64,000 nucleotides of DNA from Clostridium folliculivorans (lineage in GTDB: Bacteria; Bacillota; Clostridia; Clostridiales; Clostridiaceae): contig NZ_BQXY01000001.1 in NCBI RefSeq assembly GCF_024341905.1, positions 529,013 through 593,012 of the forward strand, in the 5' to 3' direction. Shown here piece by piece: positions 53,337 through 63,224 of the stretch; position 1 is the stretch's first letter; every line of letters starts with the position of its first letter. A model generated the notes under the pieces. That model worked only from the letters and a program-made list of their open reading frames with translations, was not told the origin of the DNA and searched no databases. The translations under genes were made by a program, and so were the position numbers.

Positions 53337-54224
53337 TCAACTAAGTTTTTTCTTTCTGTATTGAATTGGTGTAAAGCCGAAATTTTTATGGAATATTTCC
53401 GTAAAATAGCTGGAGCCGTTAAAGCCACATTGAAGTGCTATTTCAGTAACTGAAAGTGAAGGAATATTTAAAAGCTCGATGCTTTTTTCTAGTCTATATT
53501 CTGTTAGATAAGAGATTGGAGTCTTATGTAAAATTAATTGAAAAATCTCACAGCAACTACTACGGCATACATTTCCAGATGCAGCAATCTCATTTAGAGA
53601 TATTTTTCTCTGATAATTCTTCTGTATAAAACCTATCATGTTATGCATAGCTTCCAGTTTTTTATTATCAGTATTTTCATTAGTAGATATATTGTTTTTC
53701 ATATCTTGATAAAGTCTATAACATAATGAATGGAAAAGGCTCATCAGCTGTAGCTCAAAACCATCTTGTTCCTCATCACATAATTTATATATTTGTTCTA
53801 GCATGTCTATCAAGTTTCTTTGCCAAGATATTTCTTGAGTCAATATGAAAAATGGATGTGAAGCATCTGTACATATTGGAAGTACATAAGCGTCCCTAAT
53901 TCTTTCAATAGTAGAAATCAGGTATGGGTGTATCAGTATGCAGATAAAATCACAGTCAGAACCATCTGCAGAAAAGCCATAATGCATCTGCTCGGAATTT
54001 ACAAAAATACATTGACCCTCTTGAATTTCGTAGACTTTTCCGTTTACGTAATAAGACATTTTTCCTTTTAAAACTAGAGTGAATTCCCAATCCTTATGCC
54101 AATGATTTGCAGCAGTCATATTTGGGTAGTCTGAAAGTAAGGCTTGCTTTGCACGAATAGGAAAGTCAGTGAAATTATATGAAACAATTTCTGAATTATC
54201 ACTTAATAATTGTATTTCCAACAT
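53337..54224 (-). CDS. AraC-family regulator with cupin sensing domain
   Basis: This 295-aa transcription factor has an N-terminal cupin (NHWHKDWEFTLVLKGKMSYYVNGKVYEIQEGQCIFV) and a C-terminal AraC double helix-turn-helix (LNEIAASGNVCRSSCCEIFQ, then VTEIALQCGFNGSSYFTEIFHKNFGFTPIQYRKK). The start at 54224 has GGAGG upstream; the frame opens further back to 54275 without a ribosome site. It is divergent from the GNAT/PHP operon and may regulate it or the O-acetyltransferases. Confidence 0.9.
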   Translation of the reverse strand: MLEIQLLSDNSEIVSYNFTDFPIRAKQALLSDYPNMTAANHWHKDWEFTLVLKGKMSYYVNGKVYEIQEGQCIFVNSEQMHYGFSADGSDCDFICILIHPYLISTIERIRDAYVLPICTDASHPFFILTQEISWQRNLIDMLEQIYKLCDEEQDGFELQLMSLFHSLCYRLYQDMKNNISTNENTDNKKLEAMHNMIGFIQKNYQRKISLNEIAASGNVCRSSCCEIFQLILHKTPISYLTEYRLEKSIELLNIPSLSVTEIALQCGFNGSSYFTEIFHKNFGFTPIQYRKKKLS

Positions 54225-54472
54225 AGATTTTCCTCCAAAGTTATAAGGTTTTAGGACGTGTTTAAAAATTTGCACTGTCCATTAGAACCTAAGCGGTATA
54301 TCATTAATAGTTATACATCAATTTTAACTCATTGTATTAGTATAAATCTATATACGATTGTTATAAAAGTTAAAACTATTTTTATATAATTATCAAAGAT
54401 TACAGAATATTATTATATTATGAGTTGAATATGAAAAAAAATTAAAGTATTTTGCTTGGGAGGTAGATTATT

Positions 54473-55048
54473 ATTAAAAATAATAATATAAATATAAGAA
54501 AATATCGTTATGATGATAAACCTTATCTAAGGATTATATGTAAGGAAACTGCATGGGATGATTATAAGATAAATGACAACAAACTTGAGGGTGTATGTAT
54601 TATGTTCAATGATTATTTCACAGAACAGGAGCCAGATCATATATGGGTGGCAGCTGATAAAGAGGATAAACCAGTAGGATATGTAATCTGCAATACGGAT
54701 TATATACGATATAAACAAATGATGCATCAAATATACTATCCAAGACTAAAGGAGTTATCAGCAGAGGATATTCAGTTTTTTGAAAGCTTTTTATCTGATT
54801 TGGATAAAGTAGCATATAATCATCCAGCACATTTTCATATTGATATACTACCTGGCCATCAGAGGCAGGGGATTGGACACAAGCTATTAGACGCATTAGG
54901 TAAACAACTTATAAACGAAGAATTTGAAACAATGATGCTATATGCAAGTTCTAGAAATTCTGTGGGGTATCATTTTTATTTAAAATATGGATTTAAAGAA
55001 ATTTATGATTATAAAAATGATGCAGTAGCATTAGTATACTATTTATAA
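54473..55048 (+). CDS. GNAT-family acetyltransferase with probable ATT start
   Basis: The GNAT core is present: DKPVGYVICNTDYI (beta strands), then HFHIDILPGHQRQGIGHKLL, the acetyl-CoA binding motif A, and YLKYGFKEIYDYK. The first ATG (54602) would delete the conserved N-terminal strand, yet the same frame is open upstream (NINIRKYRYDDKPYLRIICK and onward) to a TAG at 54464-54466. Between the TAG and the coding start only ATT codons exist, and GGGAGG (54458-54463) lies eight to nine bases before the ATT at 54473. An ATT start giving 191 aa is therefore likely. It is first in an operon with a PHP phosphoesterase and an O-acetyltransferase. Confidence 0.8.
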   Translation: MKNNNINIRKYRYDDKPYLRIICKETAWDDYKINDNKLEGVCIMFNDYFTEQEPDHIWVAADKEDKPVGYVICNTDYIRYKQMMHQIYYPRLKELSAEDIQFFESFLSDLDKVAYNHPAHFHIDILPGHQRQGIGHKLLDALGKQLINEEFETMMLYASSRNSVGYHFYLKYGFKEIYDYKNDAVALVYYL

Positions 55049-55078
55049 AATAAGCAGATGAAGAAGGAGATGTTAAAG

Positions 55079-55972
55079 ATGAGTTATATAGATTTGCACA
55101 TGCATTCTTATTATAGTGATGATGGAGAATTTAAGCCTCAGATGCTAGTGGATTTTTGCTTAGATAAAAACATAAAATATTTTTCAATTGCAGACCATAA
55201 CTCTGTAAGAGCAATAAAAGAAGCAAAAGAGTATTGCGCTAACAAAGATATTGAAGTTATTCCTGCCATAGAACTAGATTGTACTATTGATAAGGTCAAC
55301 TTACATGTTTTAGGATATGGTATAGATTATAATAAAAAAATATTCCATAAAATTGAAGAAAGCATTATTACCCAAGAACAAATTGCTTCAAAAGAGCGCA
55401 TGAGATTGGTTAGAGAACTGGGAATAGATTTTTCAGATGAAGTGATTGCTTCATTATCCAGAAATGGCGTGGTCAATGGTGAAATGATTGCTGAAGCTGC
55501 TATGATGTTTGATGAGAATCATGATAAACAACTCCTTAAGCCTTATTATGAGAATGGATCTAGAAGTGATAATCCATATGTGAATTTTTATTGGGATTAC
55601 TGTGCGCAAGGTAAGCCTGCTTATGTTGAAGTAAAGTTCATAAGCTTGCAGGAAGCAATTAAAGTTATTGAGGAAAGTGGAGGCATACCAGTTTTAGCTC
55701 ACCCGGGGAATAATGTTAAGGAAAAAGTAAATCTCTTAGCAGACATTATTGGTTGTGGGATTAAGGGAATAGAAGTTTATAGCAGTTATCATAATAAAGA
55801 ACAAGTAGCTTTTTATAAAGAATTTGCATTGAAACATAAATTGCTTTTAACCTGTGGAAGTGATTTTCATGGGAAAACTAAACCTAGTATAGCTATTGGT
55901 GGAACAGATTGTGAAGATAACGAAGAGAAGATAATATCAGAATTAAAGACTGGTATTAATTTAAATTCATAA
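55079..55972 (+). CDS. PHP-domain metal-dependent phosphoesterase
   Basis: This 297-aa PHP-family protein (TrpH-like) has the four metal-binding motifs: MHSYYSDDGEF, ADHNSV, GGIPVLAHPGNN and CGSDFHGKTKP. AAGGAG precedes the ATG at 55079; the frame opens at 55058. TrpH-type enzymes hydrolyse nucleoside 3',5'-bisphosphates or oligonucleotides; the substrate here is unproven. It is the second gene of the GNAT operon, ten bases after it when counted from the open frame. Confidence 0.9.
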   Translation: MSYIDLHMHSYYSDDGEFKPQMLVDFCLDKNIKYFSIADHNSVRAIKEAKEYCANKDIEVIPAIELDCTIDKVNLHVLGYGIDYNKKIFHKIEESIITQEQIASKERMRLVRELGIDFSDEVIASLSRNGVVNGEMIAEAAMMFDENHDKQLLKPYYENGSRSDNPYVNFYWDYCAQGKPAYVEVKFISLQEAIKVIEESGGIPVLAHPGNNVKEKVNLLADIIGCGIKGIEVYSSYHNKEQVAFYKEFALKHKLLLTCGSDFHGKTKPSIAIGGTDCEDNEEKIISELKTGINLNS

Positions 55973-55977
55973 GGTAA

Positions 55978-56160
55978 TTGGAATTAGTATTATATACTAC
56001 ACCTAAATCAGAAATGAAGAAATTTGTAAATAGATACAAAAGGAAATTGCATAATAACAGTAGAATTAATGAAAAAGAGCTGTACGAATACGGAGTAGAT
56101 CACGTTGTTAAATTACAAGTTACTAAAAATAAGAGTATACTGGCAGAAAAGGAGAACTAA
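55978..56160 (+). CDS. Possible small basic protein (60 aa)
   Basis: A TTG-start frame with AAGGTAA just upstream begins five bases after the PHP gene stop and ends three bases before the next ATG, reading MELVLYTTPKSEMKKFVNRY and KRKLHNNSRINEKELYEYGV. Its tight fit between two operon genes supports coding. No family is recognised. Confidence 0.45.
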   Translation: MELVLYTTPKSEMKKFVNRYKRKLHNNSRINEKELYEYGVDHVVKLQVTKNKSILAEKEN

Positions 56161-56163
56161 AAA

Positions 56164-56778
56164 ATGAACCAAAAAGAAAGAATGTTAGCAGGATTGCCAT
56201 ATAAAGCTTGGTTAGATGGACTTTCAGAAGAAAGAATGGAAAATAAGCTGAAAATACATGAGTACAATTTATTGAGTCCAGATGAGAAAGATAAAATAGA
56301 GAAATTAATTAAAGACATACTAGGGAAAACTGGGGAGAACATTGTTGTAGAACAGCCATTTCACTGCGATTATGGTAAAAATATTGAGGTTGGTAATAAC
56401 TTTTTTGCTAATTATAATCTAACAATATTAGATGTTGGTAAGGTAGTAATAGGGAAAAATGCACAATTTGCACCAAATGTTTCTCTATATACAGCAGGGC
56501 ATCCAATACATCCTGATTCACGAAATTCAGGATATGAGTATGGTATAGGTATAACAATAGGAGATAATGTTTGGCTTGGAGGAAATGTTGTTGTAAATCC
56601 TGGAGTTAATATAGGAAATAATGTGGTTATTGGTTCAGGAAGTGTGGTGACAAAGGATATACCTGACAATGTTATTGCAGTAGGAAATCCATGTAAGGTT
56701 ATTCGTGAGATTACAGAGGAAGATCGTAAATATTATTATAAAAATCATGAATTTGATGTTGAGGATTATAACGAGTAA
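56164..56778 (+). CDS. Sugar O-acetyltransferase (Maa/LacA type), second copy
   Basis: This 204-aa protein is a paralogue of the gene at 52583-53179: Mac domain (MLAGLPYKAWLDGLSEERME), hexapeptide repeats, catalytic His in YTAGHPIHPDSRN, and C-terminal VIGSGSVVTKDIPDNVIAVG. AAAGGAG lies before the ATG. It transfers acetyl groups from acetyl-CoA to sugars. Its position as the last gene in the GNAT-PHP operon suggests co-expression with those genes. Confidence 0.92.
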   Translation: MNQKERMLAGLPYKAWLDGLSEERMENKLKIHEYNLLSPDEKDKIEKLIKDILGKTGENIVVEQPFHCDYGKNIEVGNNFFANYNLTILDVGKVVIGKNAQFAPNVSLYTAGHPIHPDSRNSGYEYGIGITIGDNVWLGGNVVVNPGVNIGNNVVIGSGSVVTKDIPDNVIAVGNPCKVIREITEEDRKYYYKNHEFDVEDYNE

Positions 56779-56867
56779 CTTGGTTTATAGATAAGCTAAT
56801 TAATATTAAAATCTGTCCGAATAAGGATTCGTCTAACCATCGAAATCTTTATTTGGAGTTTAGGGGT

Positions 56868-56889
56868 TGAAGTAGTATACCTATAGTCT
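56868..56889. repeat. Solo end resembling element family A
   Basis: GTTGAAGTAGTATACCTATAG matches the outer arm of family A (TATAGATGTACCACTTCAA read in reverse). No partner arm is present, so it is a degenerate or truncated copy. Around it, 56779-57142 has no gene; CGAATAAGGATTCG at 56818-56831 can form a small hairpin. Confidence 0.4.
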
Positions 56890-57142
56890 AGATACTTTGA
56901 AAATTGGGGATGTTTCTTAAAAAATAAGGTGTTCTAATGGACATCTTATTTTTATTTGTTTACATAAAACTTACAAAAAGAATCTAATAAATTAATTAGC
57001 AATATCAGATTTGACATAATAGTAAAATATTGTTATTGTAGTTGAAGAGAAAAGTTATTGTAAAATTTTAACAAATTTTATTTAGATATGGATAAATCAA
57101 TTTCTATGTTATATGAGTATATTAAGTGAGGAGAGAACCAAT

Positions 57143-57805
57143 ATGAATAAAAGTATAATAAGAACAAGAGCGATTATTTCTATTCTAATTTGTATGATGA
57201 TATTCACTGCTTATGGATGCAGTGCGAAAGATTCAAAAAAGAGCACTTCTTCTAATAGTAGTACAAGCCAGAATGATAAGGCAGCAGAAACGAAAGCGGA
57301 TAATAAAACAGATACTACAACAGATACTAAAGCTAATAATACAACAGACACTAAAGTAAATGCGCCAACAGCACCTAAAGTAAATACTACCACTGGAACT
57401 AGTGATGCAGAAGATTTAATTAAAGTGCCAGATAAGATAGTGTATTTTAATAAAGGAAAACAGACAGTTATAGATAAAAAGAACAAGAAGTTTGATAAGA
57501 TCGTAAAGCTAGTAAGAGCAAGGGTTACTAGTGCAAATGATATTTATAAAACTTCTATGACTAGTAGAGAAATAGAAAAACAGGAAAAAAGCAATAATGT
57601 TGTAGAATTTATATATACCAGTAAGGTAACAATGAACTGGAAGTATGGAAAAGACAATAAATCTGATTGTAAATTAGTATATAACTCTATAGTATTTCCT
57701 TTAGACGGTCAATATAGCAAGATGGCCATTTTTACTCCTACTTCAGCTGGTCCAATAGGACCTTTGAAAGATCCAAAAGAATTATTAAATTATATTAAAA
57801 ATTAG
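57143..57805 (+). CDS. Lipoprotein with Thr/Lys/Asp-rich linker
   Basis: This 220-aa secreted lipoprotein has signal peptide and lipobox TAYGC (Cys near residue 25), then a low-complexity linker of repeated TDTK/NNTTDTK units (residues about 50-85), then a compact C-terminal domain of about 130 aa (IVYFNKGKQTVIDKKNKKFD, NVVEFIYTSKVTMNW). GAGGAGAGAA precedes the ATG. The C-terminal domain is not recognised. It is anchored to the outer face of the membrane. Confidence 0.8.
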   Translation: MNKSIIRTRAIISILICMMIFTAYGCSAKDSKKSTSSNSSTSQNDKAAETKADNKTDTTTDTKANNTTDTKVNAPTAPKVNTTTGTSDAEDLIKVPDKIVYFNKGKQTVIDKKNKKFDKIVKLVRARVTSANDIYKTSMTSREIEKQEKSNNVVEFIYTSKVTMNWKYGKDNKSDCKLVYNSIVFPLDGQYSKMAIFTPTSAGPIGPLKDPKELLNYIKN

Positions 57806-57871
57806 AAGAGTGCTCTAAAATGGTAGATTTTAATATACTTTACTCATATGTATCTGTAAAGTCAGATAAGC

Positions 57872-57908
57872 AAAAAGCCGCTAAAGAATGTCACTTTAGC
57901 AGCTTTCG
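57872..57908. terminator. Bidirectional hairpin between convergent lipoprotein genes
   Basis: AAAGCCGCTAAAG and CTTTAGCAGCTTT pair with one mismatch around a 7-base loop; T tails are short. Confidence 0.65.
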
Positions 57909-57950
57909 CACTGTAATTTATATATTTTTATATAAGAATGAATCATAGAA

Positions 57951-59321
57951 TTATTTTTCAGTTTTAGAAACTTCATTATGAATTTTAAAGTAGAGGTTGT
58001 TATTATCAGTGCCTTTATCTCTAGCTATATTCATAGCATAATTTCTAAAAAAGCTGTCTGGTAAGTTTGACAATAACTTAAAGCCTTCCGACCCTATTAC
58101 ATCTTTTGAATTTAAGTTTTCAGTTCCTGCAAAATATCTTAGGTTCAAGGTTTTCATGGTCTCAGACATCAATTTCAGATCGTTGTCTGAGTAACTTTCT
58201 TGTAGTTCAAGCCTTTTTGAAATCATATCATAACCAAATTTACCAAAATAGTCTTCTGAGTACTTAGCAAAGTTATTAAGGTTTTTATCTTTTATTCCGT
58301 TACTCTTTGACCATCCATCCACATCTACTTTAGCAGTACTATATGTAAAACTTTTATCCTTAGATGAATATTTAAGCATTCCATATTGGTGAGGATATGC
58401 AGCTAAAGAGTTTGTGGCAATATCATAAAGTTCTGGATTATCCTTGTTGTCAGAAGCTATGTCCTGAATATGAATATGACCGCTTAGAACTAAATCTAAT
58501 TTATTTTCCTTAAATATCTTAAGAGCTTCCTCATTGTTATCTAAAGTAAATCCTTTACGTACAACCTCGCTATGATCTAGTATATTATGGTGCATTACTG
58601 TTATTATATGAGCTCCTTTTTCTTTAGCAAAGTCACTACATTTCTTTATCCAATCTAAGGTTTTTTGAGAGAGCTCGCCACCTAATTGTGGAGCACCTAA
58701 GCTAATATTACTCTTATATTTATTAGTATCGAGCATTAAAAGCCACACATCTTCAGTTGGTGTAGCAAGATAACTCAATGTACCCTCATCTTTTGATATT
58801 GCCTCAGAATATCCAAAGTCGGCATAGATTTTGCTAAAATCTTTATCACTTATATTGTCGGTGACAAACTGTTTATCATCTTTAAAGCCTCTAGCATAAG
58901 GATTTAAAATATCATGATTGCCAGGTATTACGTATACGGAAGTACCATTCTCTTCGATAGTTTTTAATTTTTTTGCCAAATCAAGATGACTTTGCTTTTC
59001 ACCGTTAGTGGTCAAATCTCCGCTAATGATAAGTACGTTCGGTTTTTTAGCTTTAACATTAGATGTAAATGCCTCTGTTATAGCATCAATGTACTGAAGA
59101 TCCTTACCGTCACCAGAAGAAACAAATTTACTGAAAGCTTCTCCATTATCTGTGAGGCTTTTGGATAAATAGTGTAAGTCAGTAGTAACATAAAAGTTTA
59201 TATCATGACCTGATTTTATTTTATAGTCCTCTTTTAGTTTTATTGAGGAACTGCTACAACCGACTAAAACAAGCATAAACGAAATTGATATTACTGCCTT
59301 GTATATTTTTGAGATACGCAT
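57951..59321 (-). CDS. Metallophosphoesterase lipoprotein
   Basis: This 456-aa calcineurin-like phosphoesterase is exported and lipid-anchored (MRISKIYKAVISISFMLVLV, then GC lipobox at residue 22). Metal motifs are complete and in order: TTDLHYL, SGDLTTNGEK, PGNHD, VMHHN and SGHIHIQ. The C-terminal 120 residues are helical. It probably hydrolyses phosphate monoesters or diesters at the cell surface. It is convergent with the lipoprotein gene upstream; nothing indicates a shared function. Confidence 0.92.
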   Translation of the reverse strand: MRISKIYKAVISISFMLVLVGCSSSSIKLKEDYKIKSGHDINFYVTTDLHYLSKSLTDNGEAFSKFVSSGDGKDLQYIDAITEAFTSNVKAKKPNVLIISGDLTTNGEKQSHLDLAKKLKTIEENGTSVYVIPGNHDILNPYARGFKDDKQFVTDNISDKDFSKIYADFGYSEAISKDEGTLSYLATPTEDVWLLMLDTNKYKSNISLGAPQLGGELSQKTLDWIKKCSDFAKEKGAHIITVMHHNILDHSEVVRKGFTLDNNEEALKIFKENKLDLVLSGHIHIQDIASDNKDNPELYDIATNSLAAYPHQYGMLKYSSKDKSFTYSTAKVDVDGWSKSNGIKDKNLNNFAKYSEDYFGKFGYDMISKRLELQESYSDNDLKLMSETMKTLNLRYFAGTENLNSKDVIGSEGFKLLSNLPDSFFRNYAMNIARDKGTDNNNLYFKIHNEVSKTEK

Positions 59322-59615
59322 TTGGTTTCCATCCTCATTTATATAATTTTAATAAAATTCTCGTATTTACATAGTTAGTTTTAGTGATAAATAGTATTTA
59401 AGGTTGCTTGTTCACTAATATACTACGGAACTCATTATATAGTTGCAATTAACAAAAATCAAATGAATTTATAAGGATTTTTATGCAAAGTCTAATATTC
59501 AATGTTCTAAAAGCACGCTATATTGTAATTGCGTTTTTTCTATACTTTTTTCATATACATTGATATACTGACATAAAAAGATGTATATTTATGGATAGAA
59601 AGGAGCTTAAAAAGC

Positions 59616-60710
59616 ATGATATATTTATTTGCTTTTCTAATTTTATTATGTATAGCTATAGCATTATTTGTAAACCTAAATCCGGTTTTTGGCGGAAGAC
59701 CGAATAAAGAACTTTACAAGCATTTTGATAATTATGTTAATGGAAAATTCGTTAATGAGAGTGAAATAAAAATGAGCATGAGATTGCCTGACATCTTTTC
59801 GATGCTTAGAGATTCTATAAAAGATAACAATGAACGGAATCCTGCTAATGAAATTCCTGTATCTGCTATTGATTGGGAGAAGATTAAAAGTGAAAAAGAT
59901 AGCCTAACTTGGTTTGGTCATTCAGCTTTTTTACTTAGCATAGATAATAAAAAGTTGCTTTTGGATCCTATGCTAGGTCAAGTTGCTTCTCCAGTTTCTT
60001 TCGCTGGGAGTAAGAGATATAGATATAGTGAAAAAATGTCCAGTATCTTTGACGAAATGCCATTTATTGATGCTGTTTTTATTACTCATGATCATTACGA
60101 TCATTTGGATTACCAGTCTATAATTAAATTAAAGAATAAGGTTGAACATTTTTTTGTACCTTTAGGGGTGGGCGCTCATTTGGTAAGATGGGGAGTTCAG
60201 AAAGAAAAAATTACGGAGCTTAATTGGTGGCAGGAAGCAAGATTCAAAGATATACCGGTGGCATTAATCCCTTCTAAACACTTTTCTGGTAGAGGGATTT
60301 TTAATAGAGACACCACATTGTGGGGAGGCTGGGCTATTTTTGGAACACATACAAGTTTTTATACTAGCGGGGATGGTGGATATGGTGAGCATTTTAAGAA
60401 AATAGGAGAAAAATACGGCCCTTTTGATATTACATTAATAGAAGGAGCTCAATATGACAGGCGGTGGTCTTCGGTACATATGATACCAGAAGAAGCTGTT
60501 CAAGCTCATGTAAATGTAAAGGGCAAAAATATGATGCTGATGCATTGGGGAGCTTTTACATTAGCATTTCATGGTTGGAAAGAACCAGTTGAGCGGGCAG
60601 TAGAAGAGGCGAAAAGATCTGGTGTAAATTTAATAGCCCCTAAAATTGGTGAAACTGTAATATTAGAATCAGATTTAAATAATCCATTTTCTTCATGGTG
60701 GGATTATTAA
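59616..60710 (+). CDS. Membrane-anchored MBL-fold hydrolase (UlaG/NAPE-PLD-like)
   Basis: This 364-aa metallo-beta-lactamase-fold enzyme has an N-terminal membrane helix (YLFAFLILLCIAIALFVNL). The metal site is THDHYDHLD (HxHxDH), with further His ligands around IPSKHFSGRG and GDGGYGEHF and MHWGAFTLAFH near the end. The overall pattern (LTWFGHSAFLLSIDNKKLLLDPML, FAGSKRYRY) is that of the NAPE-PLD-like branch, which cleaves phosphodiesters. AAAGGAG precedes the ATG. The substrate is unknown. Confidence 0.9.
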   Translation: MIYLFAFLILLCIAIALFVNLNPVFGGRPNKELYKHFDNYVNGKFVNESEIKMSMRLPDIFSMLRDSIKDNNERNPANEIPVSAIDWEKIKSEKDSLTWFGHSAFLLSIDNKKLLLDPMLGQVASPVSFAGSKRYRYSEKMSSIFDEMPFIDAVFITHDHYDHLDYQSIIKLKNKVEHFFVPLGVGAHLVRWGVQKEKITELNWWQEARFKDIPVALIPSKHFSGRGIFNRDTTLWGGWAIFGTHTSFYTSGDGGYGEHFKKIGEKYGPFDITLIEGAQYDRRWSSVHMIPEEAVQAHVNVKGKNMMLMHWGAFTLAFHGWKEPVERAVEEAKRSGVNLIAPKIGETVILESDLNNPFSSWWDY

Positions 60711-60870
60711 GTAGGGAGTTTTTTGATTTTTAGGAATTTATAGTTCAACTATATCTTTAGATAAATATGAGTAACGACTTAAAACATAATGTGATTTCAA
60801 ACAATAAAAAAAGAAGAATATGTCGCCTGAAAGGTTTTCCTCATATGCATTGGGAGAGGCAGATGTGTTA

Positions 60871-60909
60871 AAAAAGCTCGCTGAAGAAGGTAGCTTCAGC
60901 GACTTTTTA
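60871..60909. terminator. Terminator after the MBL hydrolase
   Basis: AAAAAGCTCGCTGAAG and CTTCAGCGACTTTTT form a long stem with one mismatch and a T tail, shared with the convergent GGDEF gene. Confidence 0.8.
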
Positions 60910-60990
60910 GAGTTGCAATTTTTTTCCCATATAATAAAAATAAAACTTAACGGTTACTATATTTGGCAGAGTGATAAAAAGTCATATTCC

Positions 60991-62184
60991 TTAGTTATCT
61001 AAACTGCTCTTTTTTCTTTGTTTATCCTTGTACATATTTTTATCAGCAATAGTAATAAAGTCTCTTATAACCCCTATGGAAGTACCTGAAAAAGAATAGC
61101 CTATTGAAACTTTTACTTGAAAATCTATACTGTACTTATTTTGTTGTTCTATTGATTCACATAACTGGATATATAACTCTTTTACTTTATCAATAGAGGT
61201 GTTTTTTATAATTATTATAAATTCATCTCCACCTGCTCTAGCGATAACAGAGTTTTTTGTAAAAATTTCATTTAAAATATTGAAAGTTCTTTCTATTAAT
61301 TTATCGCCCAAAGCATGACCGTAACTATCATTGGTTATTTTTAAATTATCGAGGTCACAGAATATAATTCCGATTGAAGTATCAGTCTCTGTATTCAAGA
61401 TATGTATCTCTTTCTCAAGATAATGCTTATTGTAAGCGCCGGTTAAGCCGTCATGATAACTTAATCTTTCTAGTTTTTCTTCTAATTGCTTTTTATCAGT
61501 AATATTTCTACTAAAGCCTTCTATTGCTATAAGTGTACCATTATCATCATATATAGGTATGCAATAGTCATCTAGCCAGACGTAATGCCCATCTCTATGT
61601 TTATATCTAATAGCTAACGGTTTAGTAAAATCGATAGTATTAGTTAATTTTTTTGTAAGGATATGATAATCATCAGGATGAACAATCTCAAAAGGAATAT
61701 TGGAATTTATTAAATGTTCTTCAGCAGTATATCCTAGTATTTCTTTTATTGAAGGGCTAATGTATGTAAATTTAAAATTTGGAATTAAGTCTGCTCTATA
61801 AATGATATCTTTGGAACGCTCAAACATCTTGTTGAGAGTCTTTTCACTTTCATCAAACTTTACGTATTGTGATATATCAATCAATGAAAATCTAAAGCCG
61901 ATCATTTCATTATTTTCATTAAGTAATGGAGATCCTGCTAAATCTATTGGAATCAAGGGACCGGTTTTTGTTTTGGCAGATATCTTTATATTAGTAAATG
62001 GCTTATGGTTTTGAGGTGTTTTTGAAAGTATATCACTGATGCTTTTACCCAGTAGTTCTTGCACTGTATAGCCTAATAGACTAAAGCAGTTCGGACTAAC
62101 AAAGGTTGTTATATAGTTATTATCAATTTCAATATAAACCTCTCTTAGAAAATTTGCTGCAATATTATAATGTGAAGAATTCAT
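60991..62184 (-). CDS. PAS-PAS-GGDEF diguanylate cyclase
   Basis: This 397-aa cytoplasmic signalling protein has PAS domain 1 (residues about 8-115, SHYNIAANFLREVYIEIDNN onward), PAS domain 2 with PAC motif (about 125-232, YRHKDGHYVWLDDY), and a GGDEF domain (about 235-395) with the signature RAGGDEFIIII and an upstream ICDLDNLK-like metal site. All catalytic residues appear present, so it should synthesise c-di-GMP. No EAL domain or membrane segment is seen. AAAGGAG precedes the ATG. The PAS domains probably sense a small ligand or redox state. Confidence 0.92.
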   Translation of the reverse strand: MNSSHYNIAANFLREVYIEIDNNYITTFVSPNCFSLLGYTVQELLGKSISDILSKTPQNHKPFTNIKISAKTKTGPLIPIDLAGSPLLNENNEMIGFRFSLIDISQYVKFDESEKTLNKMFERSKDIIYRADLIPNFKFTYISPSIKEILGYTAEEHLINSNIPFEIVHPDDYHILTKKLTNTIDFTKPLAIRYKHRDGHYVWLDDYCIPIYDDNGTLIAIEGFSRNITDKKQLEEKLERLSYHDGLTGAYNKHYLEKEIHILNTETDTSIGIIFCDLDNLKITNDSYGHALGDKLIERTFNILNEIFTKNSVIARAGGDEFIIIIKNTSIDKVKELYIQLCESIEQQNKYSIDFQVKVSIGYSFSGTSIGVIRDFITIADKNMYKDKQRKKSSLDN

Positions 62185-62419
62185 TTAATTTCTCCTTTGT
62201 AAAGTTATAAAAGTTTATCCATTTAATAATCTCATATTTTTTTTATAAAAGAAAGTACATGCCATCAGCTATTTATTAAATCCTAGTTATTAAGGCGAGT
62301 ATTTAGCAAGAGTGTTGCAATTTCTTCCCTGTGTTATTAGAATAATACTTAACAGTTACTTTTGTTAAGTATGTATTATCAGAATGGGGAACAAATCAGT
62401 TTAAGAAGAGGTGTAAGAA

Positions 62420-63190
62420 ATGTTAAAGGACAAAATAGTTTTTATAAGTGGAGCTAGCAGCGGTATAGGTGAAGCTGCAGCAATAAAATTTGCAAAAGAA
62501 GGAGCGATTCTTGTTCTTTGTGCAAGGAATGTAGAGAAACTTGATAATTTAAAAGATCAATTAGTGAAAGAGTATCAAACTGAGGTTCACACATATAAGT
62601 TAGATGTTCGTGATAAAAAGGCTATTGATAGTGTTTTTGAAAGTATGCCTGAAAATTTAAGAAATATAGATATATTAGTTAACAACGCTGGTCTTGCTCA
62701 AGGTCTTGAAAAGGTTCATGAAGAAAGCGTCGACGATTTTGATATTATGATAGACACTAATATAAAAGGTCTTCTTTATCTTACAAGAAAAATAGTTCCA
62801 ATCATGATTGAGAATGGAAGAGGTCACGTAATAAATATAGGATCTACTGCTGGAATAGTTGCATATCCAGGAGGCACTGTTTATTGTGCTACAAAGGCTG
62901 CAGTAAAATTCATCAGTGACGGCTTAAGAATGGATGTAGTTGATACACCTATAAAAGTAACAAACATACAACCTGGTATGGTAGAGACAAACTTTAGTGT
63001 AATTAGATTCCATGGAGATCAGGAAAAAGCAGATGCTGTTTATAAAGGTATTAAACCATTAACAGCTGAAGATATAGCAGATGTAATACTTTATACTGCT
63101 TCTGTGCCTGCACATGTACAAATATGTGAAGTGACAGTAACACCAACTCATCAAGCTACTGCTGGAGTGGTTCATAAAGAGAAGGTATAA
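62420..63190 (+). CDS. Short-chain dehydrogenase/reductase (YdfG-like)
   Basis: This 256-aa classical SDR has the cofactor motif SGASSGIGEAA (TGxxxGxG type), NNAGLAQG, catalytic Ser in INIGSTAG and Tyr-Lys in YCATKAAVK. The C-terminal part (IQPGMVETNFSVIRFHGDQEKAD) fits the YdfG/3-hydroxy acid dehydrogenase group using NADP. AGAGGTG precedes the ATG. It is followed by a terminator and a TetR-family gene. Confidence 0.92.
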   Translation: MLKDKIVFISGASSGIGEAAAIKFAKEGAILVLCARNVEKLDNLKDQLVKEYQTEVHTYKLDVRDKKAIDSVFESMPENLRNIDILVNNAGLAQGLEKVHEESVDDFDIMIDTNIKGLLYLTRKIVPIMIENGRGHVINIGSTAGIVAYPGGTVYCATKAAVKFISDGLRMDVVDTPIKVTNIQPGMVETNFSVIRFHGDQEKADAVYKGIKPLTAEDIADVILYTASVPAHVQICEVTVTPTHQATAGVVHKEKV

Positions 63191-63224
63191 TAATATTAAT
63201 AAAATACTAACAGTTTGTTATTAG

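Noticed and set aside
60820..61002. Plus-strand open frame of 60 codons after the MBL gene
   Set aside because: It spans a clear intrinsic terminator hairpin and has no ribosome site.
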